Source of the DNA: Diphasiastrum complanatum
Lineage: Eukaryota; Streptophyta; Lycopodiopsida; Lycopodiales; Lycopodiaceae
NCBI GenBank assembly: GCA_029204225.1
Contig: CM055095.1
Location: 37,720,597 to 37,784,596, forward strand
DNA length: 64,000 nt
Direction of reading: 5' to 3'
Within the stretch, counting starts at the first letter, position 1. Each line of letters opens with the position of its first letter. The notes under the pieces were generated by a model that saw only the letters and a program-made list of their open reading frames with translations, searched no databases and was not told the origin of the DNA. A program made the position numbers and the translations under genes. This document shows, in pieces, positions 35,657 through 47,620 of the stretch.

Positions 35657-37028
35657 TGCTTACTCTCAATAACACAAAAAAGGAATTTGGAAGGTAACAT
35701 AACCTTCCAAGGATTCATTTTCTATGCTCGTGATATGAAATCATCAGTTTGTGTACTATGCTTTCATAAAAATTAAAATCAATTCGTAGTTTTTAAAAGA
35801 GATTAGTTGTTCTCGAGAACAACTCATTTAGATCGGCTACTTACCATACATGTATTATCACATTTAATATAAAGGCACATTACTTGACACTGCTTGCAGT
35901 ATTCTCGAACTATATGTTGAGACAGTGGTGCAAATTTTGCAGAGTTATCTTATTTGTAATCTGGTCAAAGATGGGTTGTCAGGAATGCATGGTAACACAT
36001 CTTGGTTTCCAAGGGGGGCTTGAACCTGGGACCGAAAAAACTTCGGATGCCAAGCTAACCAACTGTGTCAACCCCTTGGATGATGAATGCATGATAATGA
36101 GATAGGTGGATTATTATAGATTATTGGTTAAAGTTTTTAGTCTTGTGTTCCCAAAATAGCAATTTCATGGCCTAACAGATTCCAAGACTGCGAGGGATAG
36201 TTGATTGGTAGTGCATGCACAATGGAGCTTGTCTTATTTCTTTGGAGAGAATTTCAATTGAAGTCAATGTAACCAGTCTGCTGAAAATTGTGCTCATTTA
36301 TGTGTAAGTATTGTTCTTAAAATCCTGAATCATTGCAATATTGGAGGTTTGAATGCAGAATGAGATTTTAATGATGGATTCTCCTGCCTCCTAGCACTTT
36401 TCAGGCTTCAGCTGTGAACTTTATTGTAGACATAGTAAGACTTTCAATCAAGAAATTTGGAGTTTTTGAAGACAGAAGCAATTAAGGGTTTAAGCAAAAC
36501 GATTTTTAAAATGTCGGCTTCCTTTTTGATAGTGTATGTTAGCCTTTTGTTGCATGCACCATGCAGTATTCTAGTCTATGATGATTACACACATCAATGA
36601 TCGCGGTGATAGGCTTCATATAACAAGGTTTTGCAAAAGAAACCAAGTTTTGGAAGGAGTCCAATGAGATGCAGGAGAGTCGCATCTCTACCATATGTAA
36701 CTTCAAACAGGACTCAATGTTGGCGGATAAACTTTAGGGTTTCATTATTTATAGAGGATGAATGCTTGTACAAAGACACTATTGGATGTAAGGAAGACAA
36801 TAGCCTTTGGTTACATTACAATACTTTTTCTAGGTAGCACGAGTGCTAGTCACTTCCAAAGGATGCAAAATCATATGCAACTTTGAATATATTCTTTTTA
36901 TAAGTACCAGCTTGAATTTATTCAAAATTATACTAAAAGATTTATATCAACTTAACTGATATTCAGAAACAAGTTGCTATTTTATATATATCACACTCTA
37001 GGTTAGTTACACTAGTAATCTCAATATA
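35657..37028. other. Downstream region of the ARF-GEF gene
   Basis: Presumably contains the 3' UTR in its first part; no polyadenylation site can be fixed. A tRNA-like insertion is at 35996-36083. No other gene recognised. Confidence 0.45.
35996..36083 (-). repeat. tRNA-derived SINE-like insertion with target duplication
   Basis: On the minus strand: gttggttagcttggcatccg (A-box region), ccgaagttttttcgg (anticodon-like stem) and ggttcaagcc (B box). Same family as 53269-53353. Flanked by near-identical 13-base repeats, gaatgcatggtaa (35983) and gaatgcatgataa (36084), consistent with retroposition. Confidence 0.65.
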
Positions 37029-37036
37029 CTTAGTAC

Positions 37037-37460
37037 CAAGGTTGCATCGAACCACGGTTCGAACCACCGAATCGTTAGGTACCGGTTCGAACCAGTTCTG
37101 CTGCATTTTTGACCCTCATGGTTTCTGGCAGCCTTGGATCTAATCAAGAATGTATCACAGTGTTTTTTTGTTATCTCTATCTTTTTTTTCGTTAAACAAA
37201 AGACTAGAACCTTGTATTAAGCTCCTACCAAATGATTTGAAAAAACCCTAATCTCTTTCACAAGAAAAGCAGAAATAATAGGAGGGGAGATTTCAGATTT
37301 TCAGAGCATCGGCAAGTTAGAATGAAGGTTCAAATTTAGAATCAATTAAAAAAAAATGTTCTAACCTTTTCCCGATTCGAACCGAGCTAGCCGGTTCGAA
37401 TCAGTTCGAATCGGGTCGAATCGGGTCGAATCGGCTGGTTCGAATTGGCTTGTAACCTTG
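37037..37460. mobile_element. hAT-type MITE with 8-bp target duplication
   Basis: A 424-bp element bounded by inverted ends caaggttgc and gtaaccttg, flanked on both sides by the identical 8-bp sequence cttagtac (37029-37036 and 37461-37468). Terminal sequence and 8-bp duplication fit hAT transposons. Subterminal parts are rich in ggttcgaa/ttcgaacc repeats in both orientations. It has no coding capacity, so it would depend on a transposase elsewhere. Confidence 0.85.
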
Positions 37461-37468
37461 CTTAGTAC

Positions 37469-39524
37469 AAATTACAATTTAGTATCAGAGTCCAGAATTT
37501 AACAATACTAGTCAATAGTTAACAAATTTGCAACTTACATTCATGTTGTTTGTTCTAGCAAGCAGCTCAAGCCTTGGCCCCTCAATGGTTGCCTAGTTGC
37601 TCATGAGGAGGATAGGGTTTGGCATTTACTATTTACGGTCATAATGCATAAGGTTATTAATATGGACCTTGGTAATTAATTGAAGTTTAAGTTACTTGGG
37701 CTTCTTGTTGGGTCTTGAAAAATTAAATTTTGAATTCTAATCACATGTGAGCTATGAATATTCTAACTACTTGTAAGTGAATCGAGCTTATTGTCAATTT
37801 AAGGACATCTTTCTAGCTATATTTTAGTGACAAAAAGAATCTTTGAGAAAATCTTAAGCTCTTCATTAAGTAATTCAAGGAGAATAAAAGGAATAAGAGC
37901 TTTGCGAATAAAAAATGCATAACTATTTTCACCCAAAATGAGAATACTCCCAATAACTGACAAAAGATGTCCTATATAATAGTAATGAAACTAGCTTAGA
38001 AAGGGTGTAAGCTTGTTTAGAAAATGTCCAATTGTTCTTTGACATCAAGATATTTGGAAAAATTATTAAAAGTTTTTTTTGACTAGAACTTTTTATGAAC
38101 ATGCAAAAACATGTCTAGCATGTCATGGTGCTTTAGAACATGTTTCCTCTTTTTGAGGTTTAGGAACTCCAATTTGTAGTTGTGTATGTTATGTTGTCCA
38201 TAGGTTTGTCGCTATTGGTTGGCAACCACAATGACATCGTACCTTTAAGTGAGGTATGGAAACATATGACACTAAAATAACCCTTGAGATTGTCGTTGTT
38301 GTAACTATCATGAAATTGTGGAATGCTTCTTGTGGTAGGCTTAATATTTTGGAAGGCTTCTTGTGGTAGGTTTGATATTGCTTCATGTAATATTCCATAA
38401 TTTCAAATGATAGTAGAAAACGAGGTAGGAGAACATTTGTAGTACATCGTATAATTTGATGATAGTACAAAACTAGGTAGGCCACCTCAAAATTCAGTTT
38501 TATGTTAAGTCTTTAAAATTTTTGTTACTGTGACCTTGATTTAAGTCAAGAAAAGGGAGATTTATAAACACAAGTTGAAGAAAGCTTATGTATGTAAAAG
38601 AATTCCAATCATTATGCTAGCTCTTTGAACATGTGTTGAAATGAGTCACACCCATGAGAATAACTTGGGCTCAACCTAAGTAGGCATTGCCACATGGAAC
38701 TATCATGTGGTGCTGATAATTGGGCTGGGCTGAAACTATTTTGGGCAATACATTTAGGTGGTTCTTTGCATCTTGGCCCCTTAAATGTGTTGTCACATGT
38801 CATGGTATTTGTAGTGATGTGATCTTGTTTCACATGATGTAGAGTTACCTCATTTTCCATGCACGATTCTTGTCTAGATTAATGCTCTCTATCTTTAATC
38901 GTAGCTCTTAAGCCCTTTCATTAGCACTCACTCTATGATCACTCCCTCACCATTCCTTAATAATAATTTTGCTTTTATTAATGAAGGATGGGAAAACCCA
39001 TCAATGTACAAAAAGATGAAAGTATATAGAATGATAATGATAACCGACAAAGAGAACTTCATGTTCTCATTTTGTATGGAGAACTTTCCTCTTTTGATTC
39101 TATGTCCATCTCTTTCATATTTGAAAAGCTTAATAAAACCTAAAATATTAAAGGGCTACGGTGGCCCACAATGCCAATCACATTAAGAGGTGCAAAATGG
39201 TTGGCCCAATCATGTTTAGAGATGCAAATCACTTGGCCAACCATATTCTGAGGTTCTAGCTAGTTGGTCCAATCATGGAGAGAGATGGGGATCTAGAGGT
39301 CCAATCATCATGAGAGGTGGAATCCATGAGGTCCAATCAGATACAAGCATTCCCCAAGCTAGTAGATCTTGAGCTACTCCTATATGGAAGTGCTCTCTTA
39401 TTGTATATACAAGTTTTTGTGAAGCAATCTTTGTGACTGCACATTGTTTTTTCTCATATTCTCTCTTTACTCTGAGGGCTCACTCATCTTCTCTCTCGAG
39501 TTCTCTCTCTACTCGAGAGTAGGC

Positions 39525-39562
<38 letters not shown>

Positions 39563-39759
39563 AAAGCTTGTTGAGAACTTACTTTTTTCATGTCCTTTGA
39601 TTGCTTTGAGTGCCAATTGAATGTGGACTCATTATGCATGAACTTGTGCTCTTGCCTTAGAATCAATCTAGAGGAAGATTGCAGGATGCAATCTATGTGA
39701 TAGATCTATGTGCAATGACAACTACATTAGAAGATCAATTGTAGGTGTTGTGAAGGTCT
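37469..39759. other. Gene-free region
   Basis: No coding sequence recognised. A duplication of aggcttcttgtggtaggtttg occurs near 38335-38375, and a (TC)16 microsatellite at 39529-39561 follows shorter ctctct runs. Confidence 0.45.
39529..39561. repeat. (TC)n microsatellite
   Basis: About 16 uninterrupted TC units preceded by shorter ctctct blocks from 39488. Confidence 0.9.
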
Positions 39760-40065
39760 TCACACGTGTGAAACCTTTATAGTATGTACTCTCATCAAAT
39801 TTTTCAATGTGTCATTATCTTTGACTTTCACATGTTGAATACACCGAATCACGAAACTTCCAATTGTTTCATCCAAAGTATCGGCATCCATTGTAGGAAC
39901 ATGCAATAACTTTCCTTTTTGACGGGCTGCATGAACAATGATTGAGCATTTTCCAATACCAATTTGTTTTCCATGACAAGTTGCATTTGGATCCAATGAA
40001 AATATCTCACCAAGTCCACATTCTTCTGTGTTTATTGTAAGCACCACTAAAGTTCCCACTTTCAA
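39760..40065 (-). pseudogene. Fragment resembling a plant transposon-encoded DUF8039-like domain
   Basis: A 101-codon open frame contains GEIFSLDPNATCHGKQIGIG, then LLHVPTMDADTLDETIGSF. The order (dP..hG..lG, then a leucine/proline stretch and a t-l-e-a-i-G-S-f ending) resembles a domain common in plant CACTA-type transposon proteins, where it follows the transposase; this is a recall-based match without an alignment. No transposase motif or terminal repeat lies nearby, so it would be an isolated fragment. Confidence 0.35.
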
Positions 40066-40080
40066 GTTATATTGAACACC

Positions 40081-40863
40081 TATAAAAGTTGAAGATTCAT
40101 TTACAATTTACGACATTCATGATCTAGGTTTGCTAAGATACCTTTTTTTATTGGAGCAAGATAGTGAAATTCTTCAATAGTAGAACTCATTATGTCATAT
40201 TTATTGCAAGCACCACTTAGTATTCCTAATTCCAAATTATATTCAACTTTTTGTACAAGCATAGATGTTCTCTTAGTATAAATTTCTATAGTACATTAGT
40301 TGAGCATGTCATCATCTAGCACTAAAATTTCATAACTAAAGATTCATTTCAATTTATTGTTTTTGATGAACTAGGTTAGCCAAAATATCATTTTTATTGA
40401 AACACAATAGTGTTGTTCTTTAGTAGTAAAAATAAACTCAATGAACCTAGTTTGTCAACATATATAATTATCATAAATTTAAGTTTAAAATCCAAGTTTT
40501 GTCAAGAAAAGTTCACAAAGGTATGACAATCCTAATTCGCTAATAACAAGAAAAAAAAATCATTAGGGCCCTTTTTGGACTACAAAAGGGCCTCTTCACT
40601 AATTATAATTAGTGTTTATGATGACACGTGTACCAATAGAATATTGACAACTAAGAGGGAATGGTCCATATGACATAGCAAATTCAATGGTGCAGATTAA
40701 ATCAAGTGTGGGTCCACAAAGTACACCTCTAACATTAACTCCAGATAAAGCGATAACTATGCCTACAAGTTAACATCAACTAGCCTGTCTATCTACTGTG
40801 AAAGTACTATACTTTAGGACCATAAATGGATCTACAAAAGATCCACAAGAGTGATTGGATGTT
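40081..40863. other. Gene-free region
   Basis: AT-rich with no recognisable gene. Two loosely related segments around 40130-40200 and 40370-40430 both mention attgaagaa/attgaaacac and agtgaaattctt-like sequence, suggesting old duplication. Confidence 0.35.
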
Positions 40864-41451
40864 TGCTTAACAATCTATCAAAAAACTAGACACAAAAAAG
40901 CTGATCTAGATTGGCAATTTGACTAGCATTAACAATCAAAAGCATTGATCAACATTGAAATCTATAATATAGGCTGTAGTACGACCTTCAAGCTGAGAAA
41001 CAAGTAGAAATTGATTTGGTTTCATTTGGATCACAAAAACTCAATATACATAGTGAACTAGCTTGAGATTGCCAATGAGCTCCAAAAATATTCTATCTTC
41101 TCAATATGGGAGCTTGGAATACATAGCAAATTCGACTTCCTTCTTGAAGTTAGGGGGATTTCCTGCATGTAATAAGGAATTTAACTCACTCTTCTTGCCC
41201 TAAAATGAAACCCTAGAGTTATGCTTGGTAGGTAGCTAGTTGGTCAAATTTTCACCTTAAACTTAGGTGTAGGTCCTATAAAGTAGGGATGACCACCAAA
41301 TAGTCATGACCAACTCTCTTGACTTGACCTAAACTACATTAGGAGTGGGTTTCCATGTGGCATTTTGGCCTTACATGTGTGAAACCCAATTAAACACAAT
41401 ATTTACAATGTTCTACATGGCTAGATTTGCCAAATTAGGCTATTTTTCACA
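40864..41451 (-). repeat. 3' LTR of the copia element 40864-45217
   Basis: 588 bases. Differs from the 5' LTR by small substitutions and a few short indels, for example near 40920 and 40965-40985. Confidence 0.85.
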
Positions 41452-41928
41452 GTCCTCCTCAAATCTAGCTTTGGAAATAATAATGTATCTATATACAATT
41501 CTTAGACCTGATCTTAACATCAGAAATGAATCATGTTCAGGGTTAGAAGATGACTAATCAGCCCCTAGAGATGATGACATGATCTATCACCATATCCAAG
41601 ATAATGCTTCTTTGATCTTGATCTCCTCCAAGATGAATTGAAGAGTCTTGATTCTTCCTTGCACCTTTGCACTTGATTTCTTCCATGTTGAGTGAAGATG
41701 CATGAACTTGAAACTTGCTCCTCCTTGATCTTGATGCTTCTCTTTGAAGGAAATATGATGTCTCCATGTCTTGTGAAAATCACATTGATCAAGATCACAA
41801 AACATGTACTTGCTAATATTACCAAGATTTATTATGCTAGAATGACTAGTCCACAAACCATCAAAAGTAAGCATGATTTTCCTAATCTTGTAATTACAAG
41901 TGATCTTGAACTTCATGAGGCTACGTAC

Positions 41929-42684
41929 TTACTTATGGAGATAAGTGTCCTTCAAGGATGTTTCACTTATTCTCATAAGAAGTTTACAATTTGCCTCTCC
42001 AAAAGAAAAAACACATTTTTCAAAACAATGAGTGATTAACTCATTCTTGCTCTTCCAAAATCCAAGAGCACTCATTTGATCAAACAACCAATTTACTCTT
42101 AATTGGTTCATAACAATTTTAAGATCACTAAGACATAAAAACTTGTTCTCAAACGAGTCATTACACATCTTATCTTCAACTTCCTTCTTGGTGAAGCCCT
42201 CAAGTTGCCTCATGTAGATCTCATAGCAAAAGGGTTCATCAAGCATTGAAGTTAGAAAAGTGCTGAAAGTGAATGGTTGAGAATCTTCCCCTTGATTACC
42301 TTAGCCAAGATAAGTGAGCCTTGAAGGCTCGTCCTTTGCCTTTGTGGATCTTCTTGGAGCACTTGATCTTTGAGGTGGATCCTCAAGATCTCCATCCCTT
42401 TGTTGCTCCTCCTCAATCCTTGCAAAATCATTGACACCAAGGTTGTTGATCTCACTTTCATTCACACAAGATACTAAATGGATCCAAGCATCTCTTGTCT
42501 AAACATATAAGAATGTTTCATGCATCTTATCACCACTATTTGGTACATGAAAGAAAGAGTGTACATTTGAATGAATGATTTCCTCTTTTGCCATAGCAAT
42601 TTTAGCATCCAACTTAAACAAACTACCTTGTTTAACACCATTTGCTATGCAATTATCATTCTTCAGTATGGAACGAACTCCATG
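41929..42684 (-). pseudogene. Decayed protease end, linker and RT scrap of the copia element
   Basis: Downstream of gag-protease, a minus-strand frame reads KQGSLFKLDAKIAMAKEE (start of GAG-pre-integrase), then jumps to an acidic linker with SAPRRSTKAKDEPSRLTYLG near 42300, matching the linker of the fragment at 3800. The frame at 41929-42246 has DEPFCYEIYMRQLEGFTKKE, where EIYMxQxEGF is an RT motif, and ends in scrambled sequence. The integrase is wholly missing. Confidence 0.65.
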
Positions 42685-43860
42685 CTAGAAGTGAACATGT
42701 AAACCATCATCCATTAGTTGTCCAACACTAAGCAAGCCCTTGGTAATTGATGGTACAAAAAGGACATTGTCTAGATCCATCCTTTTGCTAGATCCTAGAC
42801 TTAATGAGATGGTATCAACACTATCTATCTTACACTCTTGATCATTTTCTAAAGAAAAAAATTTACTAGCACCATTGAAAGAGTGTAAGGTTGAGAATGT
42901 GTCCTTTTGGAAAGTCATGTGGGATCTAGCCCCACTATCAATCCACCAAGTGTCCTTTGAGTTGCTTTTGCTTGTGTGGGTGGATGTAGATATTATCAAA
43001 GATGAGATCTCCTCATCTTCATCCTTCTGATATGCAAGGTTCCCTTGTTTGTCCTCCTCCTCTTTTGCTCTTAGCCTCTTGTAGCATTCGAATGCATAAT
43101 GCCCCTTCTTTCCACAAAAGAAGCATTTTTGCTTTGACTTTTTCTTTGAGCTTGATGCATCATCCTCTTCTTTGGCCTCTTTGGGATGCTTCTTCTTTCC
43201 ATTAGTCTTATTTTTGCCCTTGAATGGGAAATTGGCTTTCTCATCTCCATCCTGCAAAGACAATGAACTCATTCTTGCCTTGGCGTGGAGCATCCTACAT
43301 TCTTCAGCCACTAATACACTATGAAGTTTTTCTATAGTTGGCAAACTATCTTGGATGGCAAAACTTTGGACCAAATTTGCAAAGTCATCTCCTAGACCAT
43401 TAAGGACAATTTGTACAAGCTCTCCATCTTGAATATTCTCTCCAATGGAAGCCAACTCCCTATTTAGAGACTTGATTCTGAGTACATAATCCTGGGCACT
43501 CTCCTCACTTCTCCTCATGCTTTGCAAAATCTGATTTCTAAGCATGAGAACTCTAGAAGTGTTGCTAGATTCATAGATTGATTTTAAAGACTCCCAAGCC
43601 TCTTTACCACTAGTACATGCTGGTACTTCTCTCAACAAATCATTGCTCACATTCATCTTCACACAATGAAGTGCAAGCCTAGATCTCTTCTTGTATCTAG
43701 CTAACTCCTGTGAACTTAGAGGTTCATCTTCATCCTCAATCAAGAACTCATAAAGGTCTTGGAGCACCATGAGTGACTCCATCCTAACCTTCCAAACATC
43801 ATAATTTTTAGAATTCAATCGCTCACTAGCTTCTAGAAGGTATGCTCCAATAGATCCCAT
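42685..43860 (-). CDS. Copia gag-protease polyprotein, intact frame
   Basis: An open frame of 391 codons from MGSIGAYLLEASERLNSKNY at 43860 (the frame is open further upstream to 43905). Residues about 1-190 form the DUF4219/UBN2 gag domain (DVWKVRMESLM, EAWESLKSIYE, LRNQILQSMRRSEESAQDYV). A lysine-rich segment leads to one CCHC knuckle, CFFCGKKGHYAFEC, at about 265. The protease active site WWIDSGARSHM follows at about 310, and the frame ends with LFVPSITKGLLSVGQLMDDG. It is uninterrupted although the rest of pol is deleted. Gag binds and packages RNA, protease cuts the polyprotein. The frame ends just before the point where related elements continue into GAG-pre-integrase. Confidence 0.85.
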   Translation of the reverse strand: MGSIGAYLLEASERLNSKNYDVWKVRMESLMVLQDLYEFLIEDEDEPLSSQELARYKKRSRLALHCVKMNVSNDLLREVPACTSGKEAWESLKSIYESSNTSRVLMLRNQILQSMRRSEESAQDYVLRIKSLNRELASIGENIQDGELVQIVLNGLGDDFANLVQSFAIQDSLPTIEKLHSVLVAEECRMLHAKARMSSLSLQDGDEKANFPFKGKNKTNGKKKHPKEAKEEDDASSSKKKSKQKCFFCGKKGHYAFECYKRLRAKEEEDKQGNLAYQKDEDEEISSLIISTSTHTSKSNSKDTWWIDSGARSHMTFQKDTFSTLHSFNGASKFFSLENDQECKIDSVDTISLSLGSSKRMDLDNVLFVPSITKGLLSVGQLMDDGLHVHF

Positions 43861-43905
43861 CTTACCAATGATTAAGAGATAGATTTGACTGACTTTGAAA
43901 CTCAC

Positions 43906-44610
43906 AAAGGTCTCACACTTGTAGTGTTTTACTCAAATTGGATTTCTAATGCAATAAATGGACTTATAATAACAGTTCTATCACTCTCTCACAAAGCTGG
44001 AATGAAGATAAGATGATGTGAAATCTACTTACAATCAAATCTTGCCATTTTTTCACTCTATTGAGTACTCTTGAAAAAATCAATGAACACAAAGTAGATT
44101 GAACTTCTTGACCCTCCCTAAGTTCTTTTCCAAAATTTTCTCACTAGAAACTTCCTCTCTTTGGACTTCTAGTCACAGTTCTTACACTCCCTCACAAAGA
44201 AGAAATGAAGATTAGATGAGAATCTATCAAAGACTTATCAAATCCTACCAATTTTCACCATATTTGGAGAAAAACATAACTAAATCTCCCACACTCTTTT
44301 TGATGTACTTTCAAGACCTGTAAAACAAGTTTATAGGACCTGATTTCAGCCTAGATTAATTAGATCTCATGATCCTATGTCAAATCTAATCAATGGCCCT
44401 CAATCTTGGTAGCTTATCCTAAGATTTCCACCAAAAATTACATCAAAAGCTCACAAATTGAATTTCTTTGGATCAAATAAATATCATGCATTAAATGCAG
44501 GTTCAGAGGTCCCCAAATGTGTGAAAAGTATAGATTTGGATCCTTACCAATTTTGGGATCAAATCCCCTCACCAAAATCAAGATCCTAGCTCGCCCTCTT
44601 AATACTAGCT
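43906..44610 (-). other. Leader between 5' LTR and gag
   Basis: Untranslated leader of the copia element. It contains the degenerate primer site at about 44595-44610 and two similar segments (tctctcacaaagctggaatgaagataagatga at about 43984 shortened, and ccctcacaaagaagaaatga at about 44190). Confidence 0.6.
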
Positions 44611-45217
44611 TGCTTAACAATCTATCAAAAAACTAGACACAAAAAAGTTGATCTAGATTGGCAAATTGACAAACAACAAGCATTAACAATCAAAAGCATT
44701 GATCAACATTGAAATACGAGCCCACATGTGTGTACTACAGTCTGTAGTACGGCCTTCAAGCTGAGAAACAAGTAGAAATTGATTTGGTTTCATTTGGATC
44801 ACAAAAACTCAATATACATAGTGAACTAGCTTGAGATTGCCAATGAGCTCCAAAAATATTCTATCTTCTCACTATGGGAGCTTGGAATACATAGCAAATT
44901 TGACTTCCTTCTTGAAGTTAGGTGGATTTTCAGCATGTAATAAGGAATTTAACTCACTCTTCTTGCCCTAAAATGAAACCCTAGAGTTATGCTTGGTAGG
45001 TAGCTAGTTGGTCAAATTTTCACCTTAAACTTAGGTGTAGGTCCTATAAAGTAGGGATGACCACCAAATAGACATGACCAACTCTCTTGACTTGACCTAA
45101 CCTACATTAGGAGTGGGTTCCATGTGGCATTTTGGCCTTACATGTGTGGAACCCAATTATATACAATATTACAATGTTCTACATGGCTAGATTTGCCAAA
45201 TTAGGCTATTTTTCACA
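44611..45217 (-). repeat. 5' LTR of the copia element 40864-45217
   Basis: 607 bases, ends tgcttaacaatc and ctatttttcaca on the plus strand. Matches 40864-41451. Confidence 0.85.
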
Positions 45218-45283
45218 TCTACTAGCAACCATATGCTAAGTGAGCTTAGTCCTTATTTCAAATCTTGAATGTTCACAAGTTTG

Positions 45284-45492
<209 letters not shown>

Positions 45493-45596
45493 TCATTTTG
45501 TATACTCAACATTCTTTTTCTTTCATTTCTGTTCAACTTACCTAAAGCTCTCACACACTATTTTGCATATCTTACATTATCATTACATCATAAATT

Positions 45597-46720
45597 ATGG
45601 CCTCCAGTCAATCAAGGAAGCCCAAGAATCAACTGGCTTCCATTGTTGCACACATCAAAGATGCCAATGTCTCATAAATTCTCAACTTTTGACTGGGTTT
45701 ACATGCAACCTCTGGCAAAGGAACTCACAAGGTTGCAAAGAGAAAGCAAAACAACCAAGACTACCATTGGAAATGAAGGATCCACAATTTCAAGATCGAC
45801 CAAAACGACGAATATCTTGCAAAAGTGCAACACATATACATGCGTTGAGATATTTTATTTCGGGATGTGGCTGTTGCTGATAGAACCATATAGTCACATT
45901 GTAAGTCCCACCTCTTTTATTCTTGTGTTAAATATTATGTTTGAATTTTTATTATGACATTGTAATGGATAAGAATGTTGTATGAATGCCGGGTGCAGAT
46001 GTCTTTCCTTCAAATAGCTGGCAAAACGTGAAGTCCTTCACTGGAAAATTCTCTGCCATACACGTCAAATATGGAGAACTGATATATGGTGGGTTGACAT
46101 CCTCTACTCTAATCAAAATGGGCATTTTCGTTTACGATCACATGTACGAAGTTCCAAAAAAAAAAACTTCGGCCAGGGCAAATTAGCACCAATTTCTGAG
46201 CCTACGATCAATTCTCATGAGTGACCATATGTTGACCAGTTGACTATTGAATTAATGAGGAGGCAACTTCTTAAAGAGATTATTGATAATATGAAGCCAA
46301 CATTCGGATCCAAACGAGTCTACACTAGCATCTATGTGCTGATCACTATATTTGTTGCCATATTTAAGGTAGTCCCCTTTAGGATAACATATTTGTTGCA
46401 GGGGATTCAAAGGAAATGGAGACAAAGGAGATTTAATAAGGTGTAAGCTCTCTTGTCAAACAATGACCATAAGGTATCAAACATGCTCCTTAAGTTTCAT
46501 CTATAGGCGATATAAGTTTGCTCATGGCTGATGGGACGCGTTGGACGCTGAGACAAATCAGCAAAAAGTGAAATATCCATACATTTTCTCCATGATGAAA
46601 TACAAGAAGTTCATATCAATAGGGAGTGCAGCCTAGAAGATCTTCGACATATGCTTGGATTGACTTTTGCTGATGTGCCAGCAAATTTGTTTTCACTTGT
46701 AATGGACAAAATGTAAGTCC
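45597..46720 (+). pseudogene. Decayed coding region of unknown type, upstream of H3-like copy 2
   Basis: Starts with ATG at 45597 (MASSQSRKPKNQLASIVAHI) and carries several stops before open frames at 45986-46186 (SNSWQNVKSFTGKFSAIHVK) and 46240-46446 (TIELMRRQLLKEIIDNMKP). Near 46610-46720 another frame reads INRECSLEDLRHMLGLTFAD, which weakly resembles the HDLQHxLGL block of gene X (DGQEYVFMHDLQHILGLQED). No family is recognised. It may be a third, more diverged relative of gene X or an unrelated pseudogene; the similarity is too short to decide. Confidence 0.3.
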
Positions 46721-47226
46721 CTAATTTGCATCAGATTCTTGAATTTCAAATAGTAATGCTGAATACATATAGAAGGATTATTAATTTTGTGTCTGGTTTT
46801 GCAAATACATAGACGAGCCGAAAAAGATCAGATTTGTGTTTCATTTTAACAATCATGGACATTAGGAGTCTAATGGGAATAAAGGATTTTATGTAATGAC
46901 ATATAGAAAGCACAATTAGTTGGTTGTGTTTAGACTCTATTCAAATATGATTGGTTGTGTTTTGACTTTACTCTTGCATTATCACAATTCATATGCCTGT
47001 TAGTACATTCGTGGATGTCTAAGTAAGGTTGAGACAACTTGTTAGGGTTTTAATCGTTTAGTGATATGCATTTTATCAATAATATTGGTTTTCAATCAGG
47101 TTTCTTTGAAGGTCTCTGTTAACTTGCAATTCAGATCTCTACTCATGCGCCAAGACATGAATATACTATATTTGGAATAGAGGCCAAAATATTTATAGGA
47201 TCACTTACTAAAAATAGAACCCTTCA
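46721..47226. other. Spacer upstream of H3-like copy 2
   Basis: No gene recognised; AT-rich, with ttggttgtgtttagac and ttggttgtgttttgac repeated near 46920 and 46952. Confidence 0.4.
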
Positions 47227-47235
47227 CTATATAAG
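47227..47235 (+). promoter_or_regulatory. TATA box of H3-like copy 2
   Basis: ctatataag lies about 114-122 bases upstream of the ATG at 47349. H3-like copy 1 has a TATA box at a very similar distance. Confidence 0.55.
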
Positions 47236-47554
47236 GGTGTTTGGGTCCTCATTTTTCCACTTCATCCCTCGAGTGTTAGAGTGTCAGTTTTCAAAGAGTT
47301 TCCGTTTTCCAGATTTTGTGTTTTTTGATACGTGTTCACGAGGAAGATATGGCACGGACGAAACAAACGGCTAGAGATCCCAGAGTGATTGCATTGCTCC
47401 ATCGGGATGCACTAGCCGCCCTCGATGATAGAGAGAGAAGGGGGAGCAGAAGTAGGAGTAGGAGTCGTAGCCCAAGAGCGATGCAAGATGATTCGACCAC
47501 TTAGCATGAAGCTGAGGAGGAAATGGCCCAACCACTAACAAGACAGCAGGAGGA

Positions 47555-47620
47555 GCAACAACAACAACAGCAACAACAACAACAAGAGCAACCACAACAA
47601 TAGCAACCACAACAACAAAG
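47555..47620 (+). repeat. (CAA/CAG)n polyglutamine tract in the H3-like tail
   Basis: Mostly CAA codons with occasional CAG and GAG; one unit has become TAG (about 47600), which terminates the frame. Confidence 0.8.

Larger units (their letters stand above)
40864..45217 (-). mobile_element. Non-autonomous Ty1/copia element with two LTRs, gag-protease only
   Basis: LTRs at 44611-45217 (5') and 40864-41451 (3') share TG..CA ends (plus-strand tgcttaaca ... tttttcaca) and are closely similar. After the 5' LTR, tagtattaagag at the start of the interior resembles the primer site tggtatcagagc with three C/G-to-T/A changes. A polypurine tract, ttgaggaggac, precedes the 3' LTR. The interior encodes an intact gag-protease (42685-43860). 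Integrase and most of RT and RNase H are missing: only a linker and an RT scrap remain at 41929-42460. Flanking bases (atgtt and tctac) do not form a target duplication, so one edge may be misjudged or rearranged. Same family as the fragment at 2171-4050. Confidence 0.85.

Noticed and set aside
40864-45217. Target-site duplication for the copia element
   Set aside because: The five bases on each side (atgtt and tctac) differ, so none can be claimed.
47349-47504. MARTKQTAR as a chance match
   Set aside because: It occurs at the start of two separate frames, each ending in an H3 fold; chance is not credible.
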